From Paraburkholderia youngii (GTDB taxonomy: Bacteria; Pseudomonadota; Gammaproteobacteria; Burkholderiales; Burkholderiaceae): a stretch of DNA of 64,000 bases. Shown here piece by piece: positions 45,026-52,595 of this stretch (positions are counted from its first letter, which is position 1; each line of letters opens with the position of its first letter). Below the pieces are notes generated by a model, which was not told the origin of the DNA, did no database searches, and saw only the letters and a program-made list of their open reading frames with translations. Location of the stretch: positions 3,527,165 through 3,591,164 of the forward strand of contig NZ_JAALDK010000001.1 in NCBI RefSeq assembly GCF_013366925.1. Direction: 5' to 3'. Both the position numbers and the translations under genes were made by a program.

Positions 45026-45592
45026 ATGAATTACGAATTGAAACCGACCATCCTGATGGTCCCGGGTCTGCGCGACCACGTCGCCGAGCATTGGCAAACC
45101 CTGTTGCAGCAACGGCTGCCGAAAGCGCTGTCGGTGCCGCCGCTCGAACACGACAAGCTCAGTTGCGCGGCACGGGTTGCGGCGCTCGATGCCGCGCTCG
45201 CGAGAATCGACGGCCCGGTCATTCTGGTCGCGCATAGCGCGGGCGTGATGATCACCGTGCATTGGGCGGCGCAGCACAAGCGCGAGATTCACGGCGCGCT
45301 GCTCGCGGCGCCCGCGGACCTCGAGACGCCGATGCCGGCGGGCTATCCGGAGCTGGATACGCTCGAGCAGAACGGCTGGCTGCCGATTCCGCGCAAGCGT
45401 CTGCCGTTTCCGAGCATCGTCGGCGCGAGCCGCAACGATCCGCTCGCACGGTTCGAGCGGGTGCAGGACATGGCGCAGGACTGGGGCAGCCGTCTCGTCG
45501 ATCTCGGCGAAGTCGGGCACCTCAATCCCGCTTCGGGCTTTGGCGAATGGCCGATGGCGGAGACATTGATTCGCCGGCTGGTGCTGATGTGA
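45026..45592 (+). CDS. RBBP9/YdeN-family alpha/beta hydrolase
   Basis: This 188-residue serine hydrolase of the RBBP9/YdeN family is short, as is usual. It has the N-terminal PTILMVPGLRDHVAEHWQTLLQQRLP, the nucleophile elbow VAHSAGVM (Ser), Asp in SRNDPLARF and His in EVGHLNPASGFGEWP. It could open an ester or lactone product formed by the dioxygenase, but this is inference from position. It lies 18 bases after that gene. Confidence 0.85.
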   Translation: MNYELKPTILMVPGLRDHVAEHWQTLLQQRLPKALSVPPLEHDKLSCAARVAALDAALARIDGPVILVAHSAGVMITVHWAAQHKREIHGALLAAPADLETPMPAGYPELDTLEQNGWLPIPRKRLPFPSIVGASRNDPLARFERVQDMAQDWGSRLVDLGEVGHLNPASGFGEWPMAETLIRRLVLM

Positions 45593-45624
45593 CGCGGCTA
45601 GCGTCGGATCAGCAGGAGCCTGAA

Positions 45625-46002
45625 ATGTCGCGTCGGATCGTGGTGGGGGTCGCCGGCGAACTCGCGCCGGGCCAGCGCAAGCTGGCCTTCATCGATGGCC
45701 GCAGCATCGTGCTGTTCAACATCGCAGGCACGCTTCACGCCATCGACAACACCTGTCCGCACAACGGGGCCGCGCTTTCGAGCGGCCAGCTGGAAGGTTG
45801 CATGTTGCGCTGTCCGGCGCACGGTCTGCGCTTCGACGTGCGCACGGGCTGCATGGCGGGAACAGGCGGATTGAGTGTGACGACCTTCCCGGTCGAAATA
45901 ATGAATTCAAAGGTGGTGGTGAGTCTCGACGAGCCGAATGCGACGCCCTCGCATGAGCGAGACGCCACAACCAGTCAGGAGACGGAAAGATGCAAGGCTT
46001 GA
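45625..46002 (+). CDS. Rieske-type 2Fe-2S ferredoxin
   Basis: This 125-residue protein carries one Rieske cluster: C44 and H46 in NTCPHNGAAL, C63 and H66 in LRCPAHGLRF. It is the size of NirD/ferredoxin components of ring-hydroxylating systems, not of an oxygenase alpha subunit. No oxygenase alpha subunit or ferredoxin reductase gene is next to it, so its partner must be encoded elsewhere or it serves another redox step. Its last 13 bases overlap the acyl-CoA ligase gene, indicating coupled translation. Confidence 0.87.
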   Translation: MSRRIVVGVAGELAPGQRKLAFIDGRSIVLFNIAGTLHAIDNTCPHNGAALSSGQLEGCMLRCPAHGLRFDVRTGCMAGTGGLSVTTFPVEIMNSKVVVSLDEPNATPSHERDATTSQETERCKA

Positions 46003-47615
46003 TGATGCAGCAGTCGCTGCTGGTGTCCGCGCTGCTCACGCACGCGGAGCGCCATCACGGCGAACAGGAAATCGTGTCGCGACGCGTGGAAGGAGACGTC
46101 CATCGTTATTCGTATCGGCACCTCGCGCAGCGCGCGCGCCGCATGGCCAACGCACTGGCAACGCTCGGCGTCGGCCAGGGCGAGCGCGTCGCGACGCTCG
46201 CGTGGAACGGCTATCGCCACATGGAGCTGTATTTCGCGGTATCGGGCTCCGGGTCCGTGCTGCATACGCTGAACCCGCGACTGCACGTCGACCAGCTCGA
46301 ATACATCATCGAGCATGCGCAAGATCGTGTGGTGTTCTTCGACCTGACGTTTCTGCCGCTGATCGAGAGCGTCGCGCCCCGGGTGAAGAGCCCGAAGGTA
46401 TTCGTGGCGTTGACCGATCGCGCGCACATGCCGAAAGCGAACGAGCTGGACGGCATGCTGATGTGCTACGAAGATCTGCTGGAGCTGCACGACGACGTCT
46501 TCGAATGGCCGCTGCTCGACGAAAACAGCGCGTCGTCGCTGTGCTACACGTCGGGCACCACCGGCAATCCGAAGGGCGTGCTGTACAGCCATCGCTCTAC
46601 CGTGCTGCACACCTACGCGGCAGCGCTGCCCGATGCGCTGAACTGTTCCGCGCGCGACGTGATTCTGCCGGTCGTACCGATGTTCCATGTGAACGCGTGG
46701 GGACTGCCCTACATCGCCTGCATGGTCGGCGCGAAGCTGGTGTTTCCGGGGCCCGCGCTCGACGGCAAGTCGCTCTATGAACTGATCGAGACGGAACACG
46801 TGACGCTGTCGGCCGGCGTGCCGACCGTGTGGCAGGGACTCCTCGCGCATGTCGATGCGATGGGCGGCACCTTCTCGTCGATGCGGCGCACGGTGATCGG
46901 CGGCGCGCCGTGTCCAACCGCGATGACCGAGGCGTTCCAGAAGCGCCATCGGGTCGAGGTGCTGCACGCGTGGGGCATGACCGAATTGAGCCCGATCGGC
47001 ACGGTCTGCAGCTTCAAGGCGCATCAGCAGTCGCTGCCGATGGACGAGCAATACAGGGTGCAGGCGAAGCAGGGACGTGCGCTGTTCGGCATCGACATGC
47101 GGATCGTCGGCTCGCACGGCAATGAATTGCCGTGGGACGGCGAGAGCGCTGGCGATCTGCAGGTGCGCGGCCACTGGGTCACGCAACAGTACTTCGGCGC
47201 CGACGTCGAGTCGCCGCTGTGCGACGGCTGGTTTCCGACCGGCGACATCGCGACGATCGATCGGCTCGGCTTCATGCAGATCACCGATCGCAGCAAGGAC
47301 GTGATCAAGTCGGGCGGCGAATGGATCAGTTCGGCGGCCATCGAAAACGTCGCGTATCTGCATCCGGAAGTCTCGACTGCAGTATGTATCGCCGCGCGGC
47401 ATCCGAAGTGGGACGAACGGCCGCTGCTGCTGGTCGTCAAAAAGCCGGGCAGCGAGCTGGCCGGCGACGAACTGCTGTCCTTCTTCAACGGCCGGGTCGC
47501 GCGCTGGTGGACCCCCGATGCCGTGGTGTTCGTCGACATGGTGCCTATCGGCGCAACCGGCAAGGTGCTGAAGAACCAGTTACGCGATCAATACGGGAAT
47601 TACTACTTGCCCTGA
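45990..47615 (+). CDS. Acyl-CoA ligase (AlkK-like, ANL superfamily)
   Basis: This 541-residue adenylate-forming ligase activates a carboxylic acid with ATP and CoA. Motifs: the P-loop-like SLCYTSGTTGNPKGVLYSHRS, the VPMFHVNAWGLPY block typical of medium-chain acyl-CoA synthetases, HAWGMTELSPIGT, GWFPTGDIATIDRLGFMQITDR and the catalytic Lys near the C-terminus in GATGKVLKNQLRDQY. Similarity is to the AlkK/medium-chain group. Its start overlaps the Rieske gene. It probably makes the CoA ester that enters either this island or the acyl-CoA dehydrogenase operon. Confidence 0.9.
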   Translation: MQGLMMQQSLLVSALLTHAERHHGEQEIVSRRVEGDVHRYSYRHLAQRARRMANALATLGVGQGERVATLAWNGYRHMELYFAVSGSGSVLHTLNPRLHVDQLEYIIEHAQDRVVFFDLTFLPLIESVAPRVKSPKVFVALTDRAHMPKANELDGMLMCYEDLLELHDDVFEWPLLDENSASSLCYTSGTTGNPKGVLYSHRSTVLHTYAAALPDALNCSARDVILPVVPMFHVNAWGLPYIACMVGAKLVFPGPALDGKSLYELIETEHVTLSAGVPTVWQGLLAHVDAMGGTFSSMRRTVIGGAPCPTAMTEAFQKRHRVEVLHAWGMTELSPIGTVCSFKAHQQSLPMDEQYRVQAKQGRALFGIDMRIVGSHGNELPWDGESAGDLQVRGHWVTQQYFGADVESPLCDGWFPTGDIATIDRLGFMQITDRSKDVIKSGGEWISSAAIENVAYLHPEVSTAVCIAARHPKWDERPLLLVVKKPGSELAGDELLSFFNGRVARWWTPDAVVFVDMVPIGATGKVLKNQLRDQYGNYYLP

Positions 47616-47754
47616 CGCACGGCTTGCGCAGCGACGCGGTTCGATTCACGCAACAACGCGGCCGGTCACGCCCGGGCACACACAAAATCACCAATCATTT
47701 GAAGCGACCGCAGCATGGGCTTTTGCGCCACCGCCGGTACGCGAAGGAGACGCA

Positions 47755-48894
47755 ATGAAGTTGAAGTCAAGCAGCGCTATCGTGTTGGCCATTTTCGCCA
47801 CCGCAGCTCACGCGCAGTCGTCAGTGACGCTCTATGGCGTGATCGATACGGGTTTCCTGTATCAGAGCACTTCGGCGGCCCTGCCGCACGCGCCGAACAC
47901 GGGCAAGATTTATCAGCTGAAGGACGGCGGCATCTATGCGAGCTTCTGGGGTTTGAAAGGCAGCGAAGACATCGGCGGCGGCTACAAGATCAATTTCAAG
48001 CTGCAGGGCGTATTCAACTCCACGAACGGCAAGTTCGGCCTGTCCGATACGCCGGGCACCACCGCGATCTTCAACCAGTTCGCGACGATCGGCGTGTCCG
48101 GACCCTTCGGCACCTTCGACGCCGGCCGGCAGATCATTCCGATGATCTACGCGATGGCGGAAACCGACGTGCGCGGCGCGCAGTATTTCGGCAGTATTCT
48201 GACCGCGTGGCTGGGCATCAATCAGGCGGCCGGCTGGACGGGTACGAGCACGAACGCGCCGATCGGCGCGCTGTACGACAGCAACGCGCTCGTCTATAAC
48301 TCGCCGAAATTCCACGGCGCGTCACTTGCGCTGGAGTACGCACCGGGCGGCGTCGCCGGTCATTTCCAGGGCGGCACGCGCGAGTCGGCCGTGGCCAGGT
48401 ATTCGAACTACGGTTTGAATCTGTCCGCGGTGTATTACAACGGCCACGATACTAACCCGTTCCCGATCACGTACCCGGCGGCACCCGCCATCCCTGCGAC
48501 CGGGCTGGCGAACAACCGTTTCTACTATTTCGGTGCGATGTACACGATCGCCGGATTTTCGGTGTCGGCCTCGTATGGCGCCGGCAAGAACCCGGCGCAT
48601 AGCAACACCGCGAACTTCGAAATGATTTCGGGGGGGCTTGGCTACCAGGTCAATCCGCGTTTCAAGGTCACGTCCGGGTACTACTACCTGAAAGACAAGA
48701 ACAACTCGGCGAACCATTCGAGCGAATTCGCGGTGGGCGCGGAATACAACCTGTCTCAGCGCACCAAGGCTTACGCGCAGGTGGGTTATGTGGCCAACAA
48801 GGGGACCATGAACCAGACCATCATCTATGGCGCCCCGGTTGCGCCCGGCGTGTCCACCACGGCGGCCATGGTCGGCATCCGCCATAACTTCTGA
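47755..48894 (+). CDS. Outer-membrane porin (Burkholderiales OmpC-like)
   Basis: This 379-residue trimeric general porin has a signal peptide ending AHA (MKLKSSSAIVLAIFATAAHA) and a mature start QSSVTLYGVIDTGFLYQS, the hallmark of Burkholderiales porins. Alternating beta-strand pattern and the terminal aromatic in VGIRHNF (needed for BAM insertion) are present. The ATG has AAGGAGA upstream. Its position at the end of the catabolic island suggests a role in substrate entry, either selective or simply co-regulated. Confidence 0.92.
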   Translation: MKLKSSSAIVLAIFATAAHAQSSVTLYGVIDTGFLYQSTSAALPHAPNTGKIYQLKDGGIYASFWGLKGSEDIGGGYKINFKLQGVFNSTNGKFGLSDTPGTTAIFNQFATIGVSGPFGTFDAGRQIIPMIYAMAETDVRGAQYFGSILTAWLGINQAAGWTGTSTNAPIGALYDSNALVYNSPKFHGASLALEYAPGGVAGHFQGGTRESAVARYSNYGLNLSAVYYNGHDTNPFPITYPAAPAIPATGLANNRFYYFGAMYTIAGFSVSASYGAGKNPAHSNTANFEMISGGLGYQVNPRFKVTSGYYYLKDKNNSANHSSEFAVGAEYNLSQRTKAYAQVGYVANKGTMNQTIIYGAPVAPGVSTTAAMVGIRHNF

Positions 48895-48924
48895 TTACGT
48901 CACCTATAACAACTGGAGTATTCG

Positions 48925-49302
48925 ATGAAAAGCATTCAGGCACGCGCGCTGGCGATTGCCGCATTGATTCTGGCCGCGTCGGGCAGCGCATGGTCGCAGT
49001 CGGGTCAGACGTCCAGCGCAGCTTCGGGCGCGCCCGCGATGTCAGGTAGCGCGGCCGCTCCCGCCAGCCCGAGGCAAGCGAATCGCGCGCTGCGTCGGCA
49101 GGTGTATGCCGCGATCGGCAAGCACAAGGAGATCAGCGCCGGCAATATCAGCGTCATCGCAAAAGGCGGCGCGGTGACGCTGAGCGGCACGGTCACCGAC
49201 GCTTCGCAGATCAATCAGGTCGCGGAGATCGCGAAGGGCGTTCCGGGGGTGACTTCGGTGACCAACAAGCTCACCGTGCAAAAGCCGTTCGGCGGGCAGT
49301 AA
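48925..49302 (+). CDS. Secreted BON-domain protein
   Basis: This 125-residue periplasmic protein has a signal peptide (ALAIAALILAASGSAWS) and a low-complexity Ser/Ala linker. One BON domain covers residues 55-120 (LRRQVYAAIGKHKEISAGNISVIAKGGAVTLSGTVTDASQINQVAEIAKGVPGVTSVTNKLTV). BON domains of OsmY type bind membranes or outer-membrane components and are often stress-induced. It starts 30 bases after the porin stop and is likely in the same transcript. Confidence 0.87.
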   Translation: MKSIQARALAIAALILAASGSAWSQSGQTSSAASGAPAMSGSAAAPASPRQANRALRRQVYAAIGKHKEISAGNISVIAKGGAVTLSGTVTDASQINQVAEIAKGVPGVTSVTNKLTVQKPFGGQ

Positions 49303-49357
49303 AAAGAGCTCACGCATCGGGGGAATCAAAGCGCGAGGAGCTCACTGCAATAACTCA

Positions 49358-49801
49358 CTAGCTGTCGAACAGCGCCGTGTAACGGCGCTGCATCTCTTCA
49401 GGCGTGAGCGCTTCGATCTGGGCGCCGAGCTGCCATTCGTGTCCGAACGGATCGCGCACGGTCGCCGAGCGCTCGCCATAAAAATGATCGGTTAGCGGGA
49501 GGACCACGGTTGCGCCCGCTTTGACCGCTTGCGCGAATAGCTGGTCGACGTCGTCGCAGTGGATATGTAACAGCACACCCGGCCGGCTCTCGCCGCTCGG
49601 GCCGAGCATGTCGTGCTCGGGATATTCGTCGGACAGCATCACGATCGCGGGACCGATCTTCACTTCGGCATGACCGATGCGGCCGCCTGGCTCGGTCAGG
49701 CGAAACTGTTCGATGCCGCCGAATGCCTGTGCGTAGAACTCAATCGCCTGCACGGCATTGCGCACACGCAGATAGGGGTAGACCTCATGGATCGCGCTCA
49801 T
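49358..49801 (-). CDS. VOC/glyoxalase-family protein (PhnB-like)
   Basis: This 147-residue protein has two paired beta-alpha-beta-beta-beta units of the vicinal-oxygen-chelate fold, of the PhnB/YaeR group. Motifs: YPYLRVRNAVQAIEFYAQAFGG, HAEVKIGPAIVMLSDEYPE, VLLHIHCDDVDQLFAQAVKAGATVVLPLTDHFYGERSATVRDPFGHEWQLG. The metal ligands seem partly kept (H, E). GGAGGTGACG directly precedes the ATG at 49801, which decides this start over 49843. Function unknown. Confidence 0.82.
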   Translation of the reverse strand: MSAIHEVYPYLRVRNAVQAIEFYAQAFGGIEQFRLTEPGGRIGHAEVKIGPAIVMLSDEYPEHDMLGPSGESRPGVLLHIHCDDVDQLFAQAVKAGATVVLPLTDHFYGERSATVRDPFGHEWQLGAQIEALTPEEMQRRYTALFDS

Positions 49802-50038
49802 CGTCACCTCCAGGTGGTGGGCGAATGATTCCTGGGACGTCATGGTCGTTGCGGCAGATTACATTAGAAACAGCCCGGTTTGGCCGACCATGAATCCGGA
49901 ATCGCGCCACATTTGTCACTCCCATCACTCGATGACCGGCGGCGTAAACTGAACCTTCATCAACAGCGAGCGATGCAAGGCGAGTGAATCGCCTTCCGAC
50001 CCGAACGCACAGGACATCGCTCTAACCCGGAGGTTGCG

Positions 50039-50830
50039 ATGACGACGAACAAGTCACCTGAGAAGAGTGGGAAAGATGGACAGCCTGCGATGAAGACACC
50101 GCCGGTCGTGTCGCGGCAAGAGTGGGAGGCCGCGCGCGAGCAGTTGCTCGTCAAGGAGAAAGCCTTGACACGTGCCCGCGACGCGCTGGCCGCCGAGCGG
50201 CGTCGGATGCCATGGCTTGCAGTGGAAAAAGCGTATGCGTTCGACGGGCCGCAAGGCAGAGTGAGCCTGCTCGATCTCTTCGAAGGCCGCCGTCAGCTGG
50301 TCATCTATCGCGCCTTTTTCGAGCCCGGCGTGCACGGATGGCCAGAGCACGCGTGCATTGGCTGTTCCCTGGGGGCCGATCAGGTCTCCCACCTTGCGCA
50401 TTTGCACGCTCGCGACACGACCCTCGTATACGCTTCCCGCGCACCGCAAGCCGATATTGCGCGGCTGAAGGCCCGGATGGGCTGGGAGATGATTCCCTGG
50501 TACACGATCACCGACAGCTTCGACGCCGACTTCGGCGTGGACGAATGGCACGGCCACAACGCGTTCATCCGGGACGGCGAGCGAGTGTTCCGAACGTACT
50601 TCATTAACGGGCGTGGCGACGAGGCGATGGGCACGGTCTGGAGCTACCTCGACATGACGGCGCTCGGGCGGCAGGAGACGTGGGAGGATTCGCCGGAGGG
50701 CTACCCACAGAGCCGGCCGTACAAATGGTGGAACTGGAACGACACTTACGTCCCCGGCGCGGCTCCCGATCCGAAGTGGGTCGAGGTGTCGGATGCCGGC
50801 GAGGCCGCATTTCGGAAGCACGACGAGTAG
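50039..50830 (+). CDS. DUF899 thioredoxin-like family protein
   Basis: This 263-residue protein belongs to DUF899: PPVVSRQEWEAAREQLLVKEKALTRARDALAAERRRMPW is the standard N-terminus. The LLDLFEGRRQLVIYRAFFEPGVHGWPEHACIGCS block carries a thioredoxin-like strand-helix with a CxxC pair, and HARDTTLVYASRAPQADI and VWSYLDMTALGRQETWEDSPEGYPQ follow. The family is uncharacterised, probably redox related. CGGAGG lies before the ATG. Monocistronic. Confidence 0.85.
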   Translation: MTTNKSPEKSGKDGQPAMKTPPVVSRQEWEAAREQLLVKEKALTRARDALAAERRRMPWLAVEKAYAFDGPQGRVSLLDLFEGRRQLVIYRAFFEPGVHGWPEHACIGCSLGADQVSHLAHLHARDTTLVYASRAPQADIARLKARMGWEMIPWYTITDSFDADFGVDEWHGHNAFIRDGERVFRTYFINGRGDEAMGTVWSYLDMTALGRQETWEDSPEGYPQSRPYKWWNWNDTYVPGAAPDPKWVEVSDAGEAAFRKHDE

Positions 50831-50909
50831 CGCCTGACGAATCGTCACTCGGAGAAACGACGTTCGCCAACGTACGGGACGGCCGTTCTCGCGGTCCAGC
50901 GGTATTTGA

Positions 50910-51827
50910 ATGCTAGAGTCACGCTCGCGCGCAAAGACAGCAATCACTGCAAGCCTGACTTCGAATCTATCTATGTTCGCACTACCGTGGATCGCGATTT
51001 TCCTCGCCGCGCCGGCGACGTGGGCCAGCACGTTTCGCTGGCTGGGCGTCGGCCTGCTCGTGATCGGATACGGCACGGCGTTGGCGACCGGGCAGCTCGG
51101 CCCTTTCGCGAGCGTCGCCATTGCGCTGCTCGGCGTGGCCGCGTACGCGGTGTCGCCGGCTCGCCAGCGCTACGTTCGATACGCTGGTCATCTGCTGTTC
51201 GTCGCGCTCGCGATCGGGCTCAGCCTGCATTGGCTACCGGGCTTTCATAACCCACGCGTGATCGGCCCCGTGCATTTCACGCCGGATGCCGTGCCCTTCA
51301 CGATGTACCTCAATTTCGACAAGCCGCTGATCGGCTTCTGGCTGCTGCTCGCCTTGCCGTGGATTCGGCCGCCGCACGCGCTGAGCACGTGGTTAGTCGC
51401 CGGCGTCGCCGGTTGGCTGATCACGGTCGCGGCCTGCATGGCCGTTGCGTTGTCGCTGGGGATCGTCGGATGGGCGCCGAAGCGGCCCACCGACAGCGTG
51501 CTGTGGTTGGTGAACAATCTCTTTCTCGTCACGCTTACCGAAGAGGCGTTGTTTCGCGGCTATCTGCAAGGCGGTCTGACGCGACTGTTCGCGCGCTGGA
51601 AAAGGGCGGACCTGCTCGCGCTATGCGTGGCGGCCGCGCTGTTCGGCCTCGCACATCGCGCGGGCGGATGGCAGTGGATCGTGCTCGGAAGTGTGGCGGG
51701 CATCGGCTATGGGCTGGCGTATCGCTTCGGCGGATTATCTGCGGCGGTGCTCGCACATTTCGGGCTGAACGTGGTCCACTTTTTCTTCTTCACGTATCCG
51801 ATGCTGCAGCCCGCGAGCAAACTGTGA
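50910..51827 (+). CDS. CPBP-family intramembrane metalloprotease
   Basis: This polytopic protein is 305 residues long from the ATG used, with the CPBP (CAAX protease/bacteriocin-processing, Abi) motifs: TLTEEALFRGYLQGGL (the Glu pair and Arg), FGLAHR (His) and LAHFGLNVVHFFFF (His, Asn). About eight hydrophobic helices are seen. Members cleave prenylated or membrane-bound peptides, or act in bacteriocin immunity. No good ribosome site marks the start; an internal ATG at 50973 (MFALPWIAIF) is equally possible. Confidence 0.82.
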   Translation: MLESRSRAKTAITASLTSNLSMFALPWIAIFLAAPATWASTFRWLGVGLLVIGYGTALATGQLGPFASVAIALLGVAAYAVSPARQRYVRYAGHLLFVALAIGLSLHWLPGFHNPRVIGPVHFTPDAVPFTMYLNFDKPLIGFWLLLALPWIRPPHALSTWLVAGVAGWLITVAACMAVALSLGIVGWAPKRPTDSVLWLVNNLFLVTLTEEALFRGYLQGGLTRLFARWKRADLLALCVAAALFGLAHRAGGWQWIVLGSVAGIGYGLAYRFGGLSAAVLAHFGLNVVHFFFFTYPMLQPASKL

Positions 51828-51948
51828 AACGACGTGGATCGGCCGTGCGCTGGCCGCGAATCCAGGCGAAGATTACCAATGACTGGATCGTTGCGGCATC
51901 CCGACGGTTCAACCACTACGTTTCTCCGCTTACGAGGGCCACACGCCG

Positions 51949-52374
51949 ATGAACGCATCCGAACGTATCGACGAACTGATCGCAGGACTCACCGACTGGC
52001 GCGGCGCGACCTTCGCTCGCATCCGTCAATGCGTGCTGGCGGCGGACCCGGCGATCGTCGAGGAATTCAAGTGGATGGGTAGTCCGGTCTGGTCGCGCGA
52101 CGGCATGATCGCAGTCGCCAACGCGCACAAGGGTAAGGTCAAGCTGACCTTCGCGCATGGGGCGGGCCTGGCCGACCCGCACGGCTTGTTCAACGCGGGC
52201 CTCGAAGGCAACGCGCGGCGCGCGATCGACTTCTTCGAGAGCGACAAAGTCGACGAGCGCGCACTGAAAGCGCTGATCCGCGCCGCGATCGACTATAACC
52301 AGAGTCATCTGAAGAAGAACATGCGCGGCGCACTACCGAAAGCCCGCCGTAAGCCGGCGCCCGGCGACGCCTGA
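51949..52374 (+). CDS. DUF1801 (YdhG-like) protein
   Basis: This 141-residue protein shows the DUF1801 signature: RIDELIAGLTDWRGATFARIRQCVLAADPAIVEEFKWMGSPVWSRDGMIAVANAHKGKVKLTFAHGAGLADP, and a C-terminal helix rich in Lys. The fold resembles a frataxin/YdhG-like alpha-beta sandwich. Function is not known. Monocistronic; GAGGG lies 11 bases upstream of the ATG. Confidence 0.85.
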   Translation: MNASERIDELIAGLTDWRGATFARIRQCVLAADPAIVEEFKWMGSPVWSRDGMIAVANAHKGKVKLTFAHGAGLADPHGLFNAGLEGNARRAIDFFESDKVDERALKALIRAAIDYNQSHLKKNMRGALPKARRKPAPGDA

Positions 52375-52417
52375 AGCCGGCACGGTCTGCTCGCCGGCCG
52401 CGCCGCCAGGGCCGGCG

Positions 52418-52475
52418 GATTGATACCAGAACTGATATCGATATCGCCCAAAATATAATTGGAAAGATATCAACC
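52418..52475. promoter_or_regulatory. Operator/promoter candidate upstream of the IlvD/Edd-type dehydratase
   Basis: An AT-rich island in GC-rich DNA contains the perfect 12-bp palindrome GATATCGATATC (52434-52445), flanked by TTGATA (left) and TATCAA (right, about 52467-52472). Between them lies AAATATAAT, a possible -10 region. The nested symmetry suggests a dimeric repressor or activator site for the gene at 52596. No regulator gene is adjacent. Confidence 0.5.
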
Positions 52476-52595
52476 CGCTCCGTACACTTCACCATCCCTG
52501 GACATTGAGCGGCAAGCCTTGCGCCGTGGCGCCGGGTGGGCCGCTTCAGTCAAATATGCCGGTGAGGGTCCCGGCGCATGCATCAAGGACCTAGC

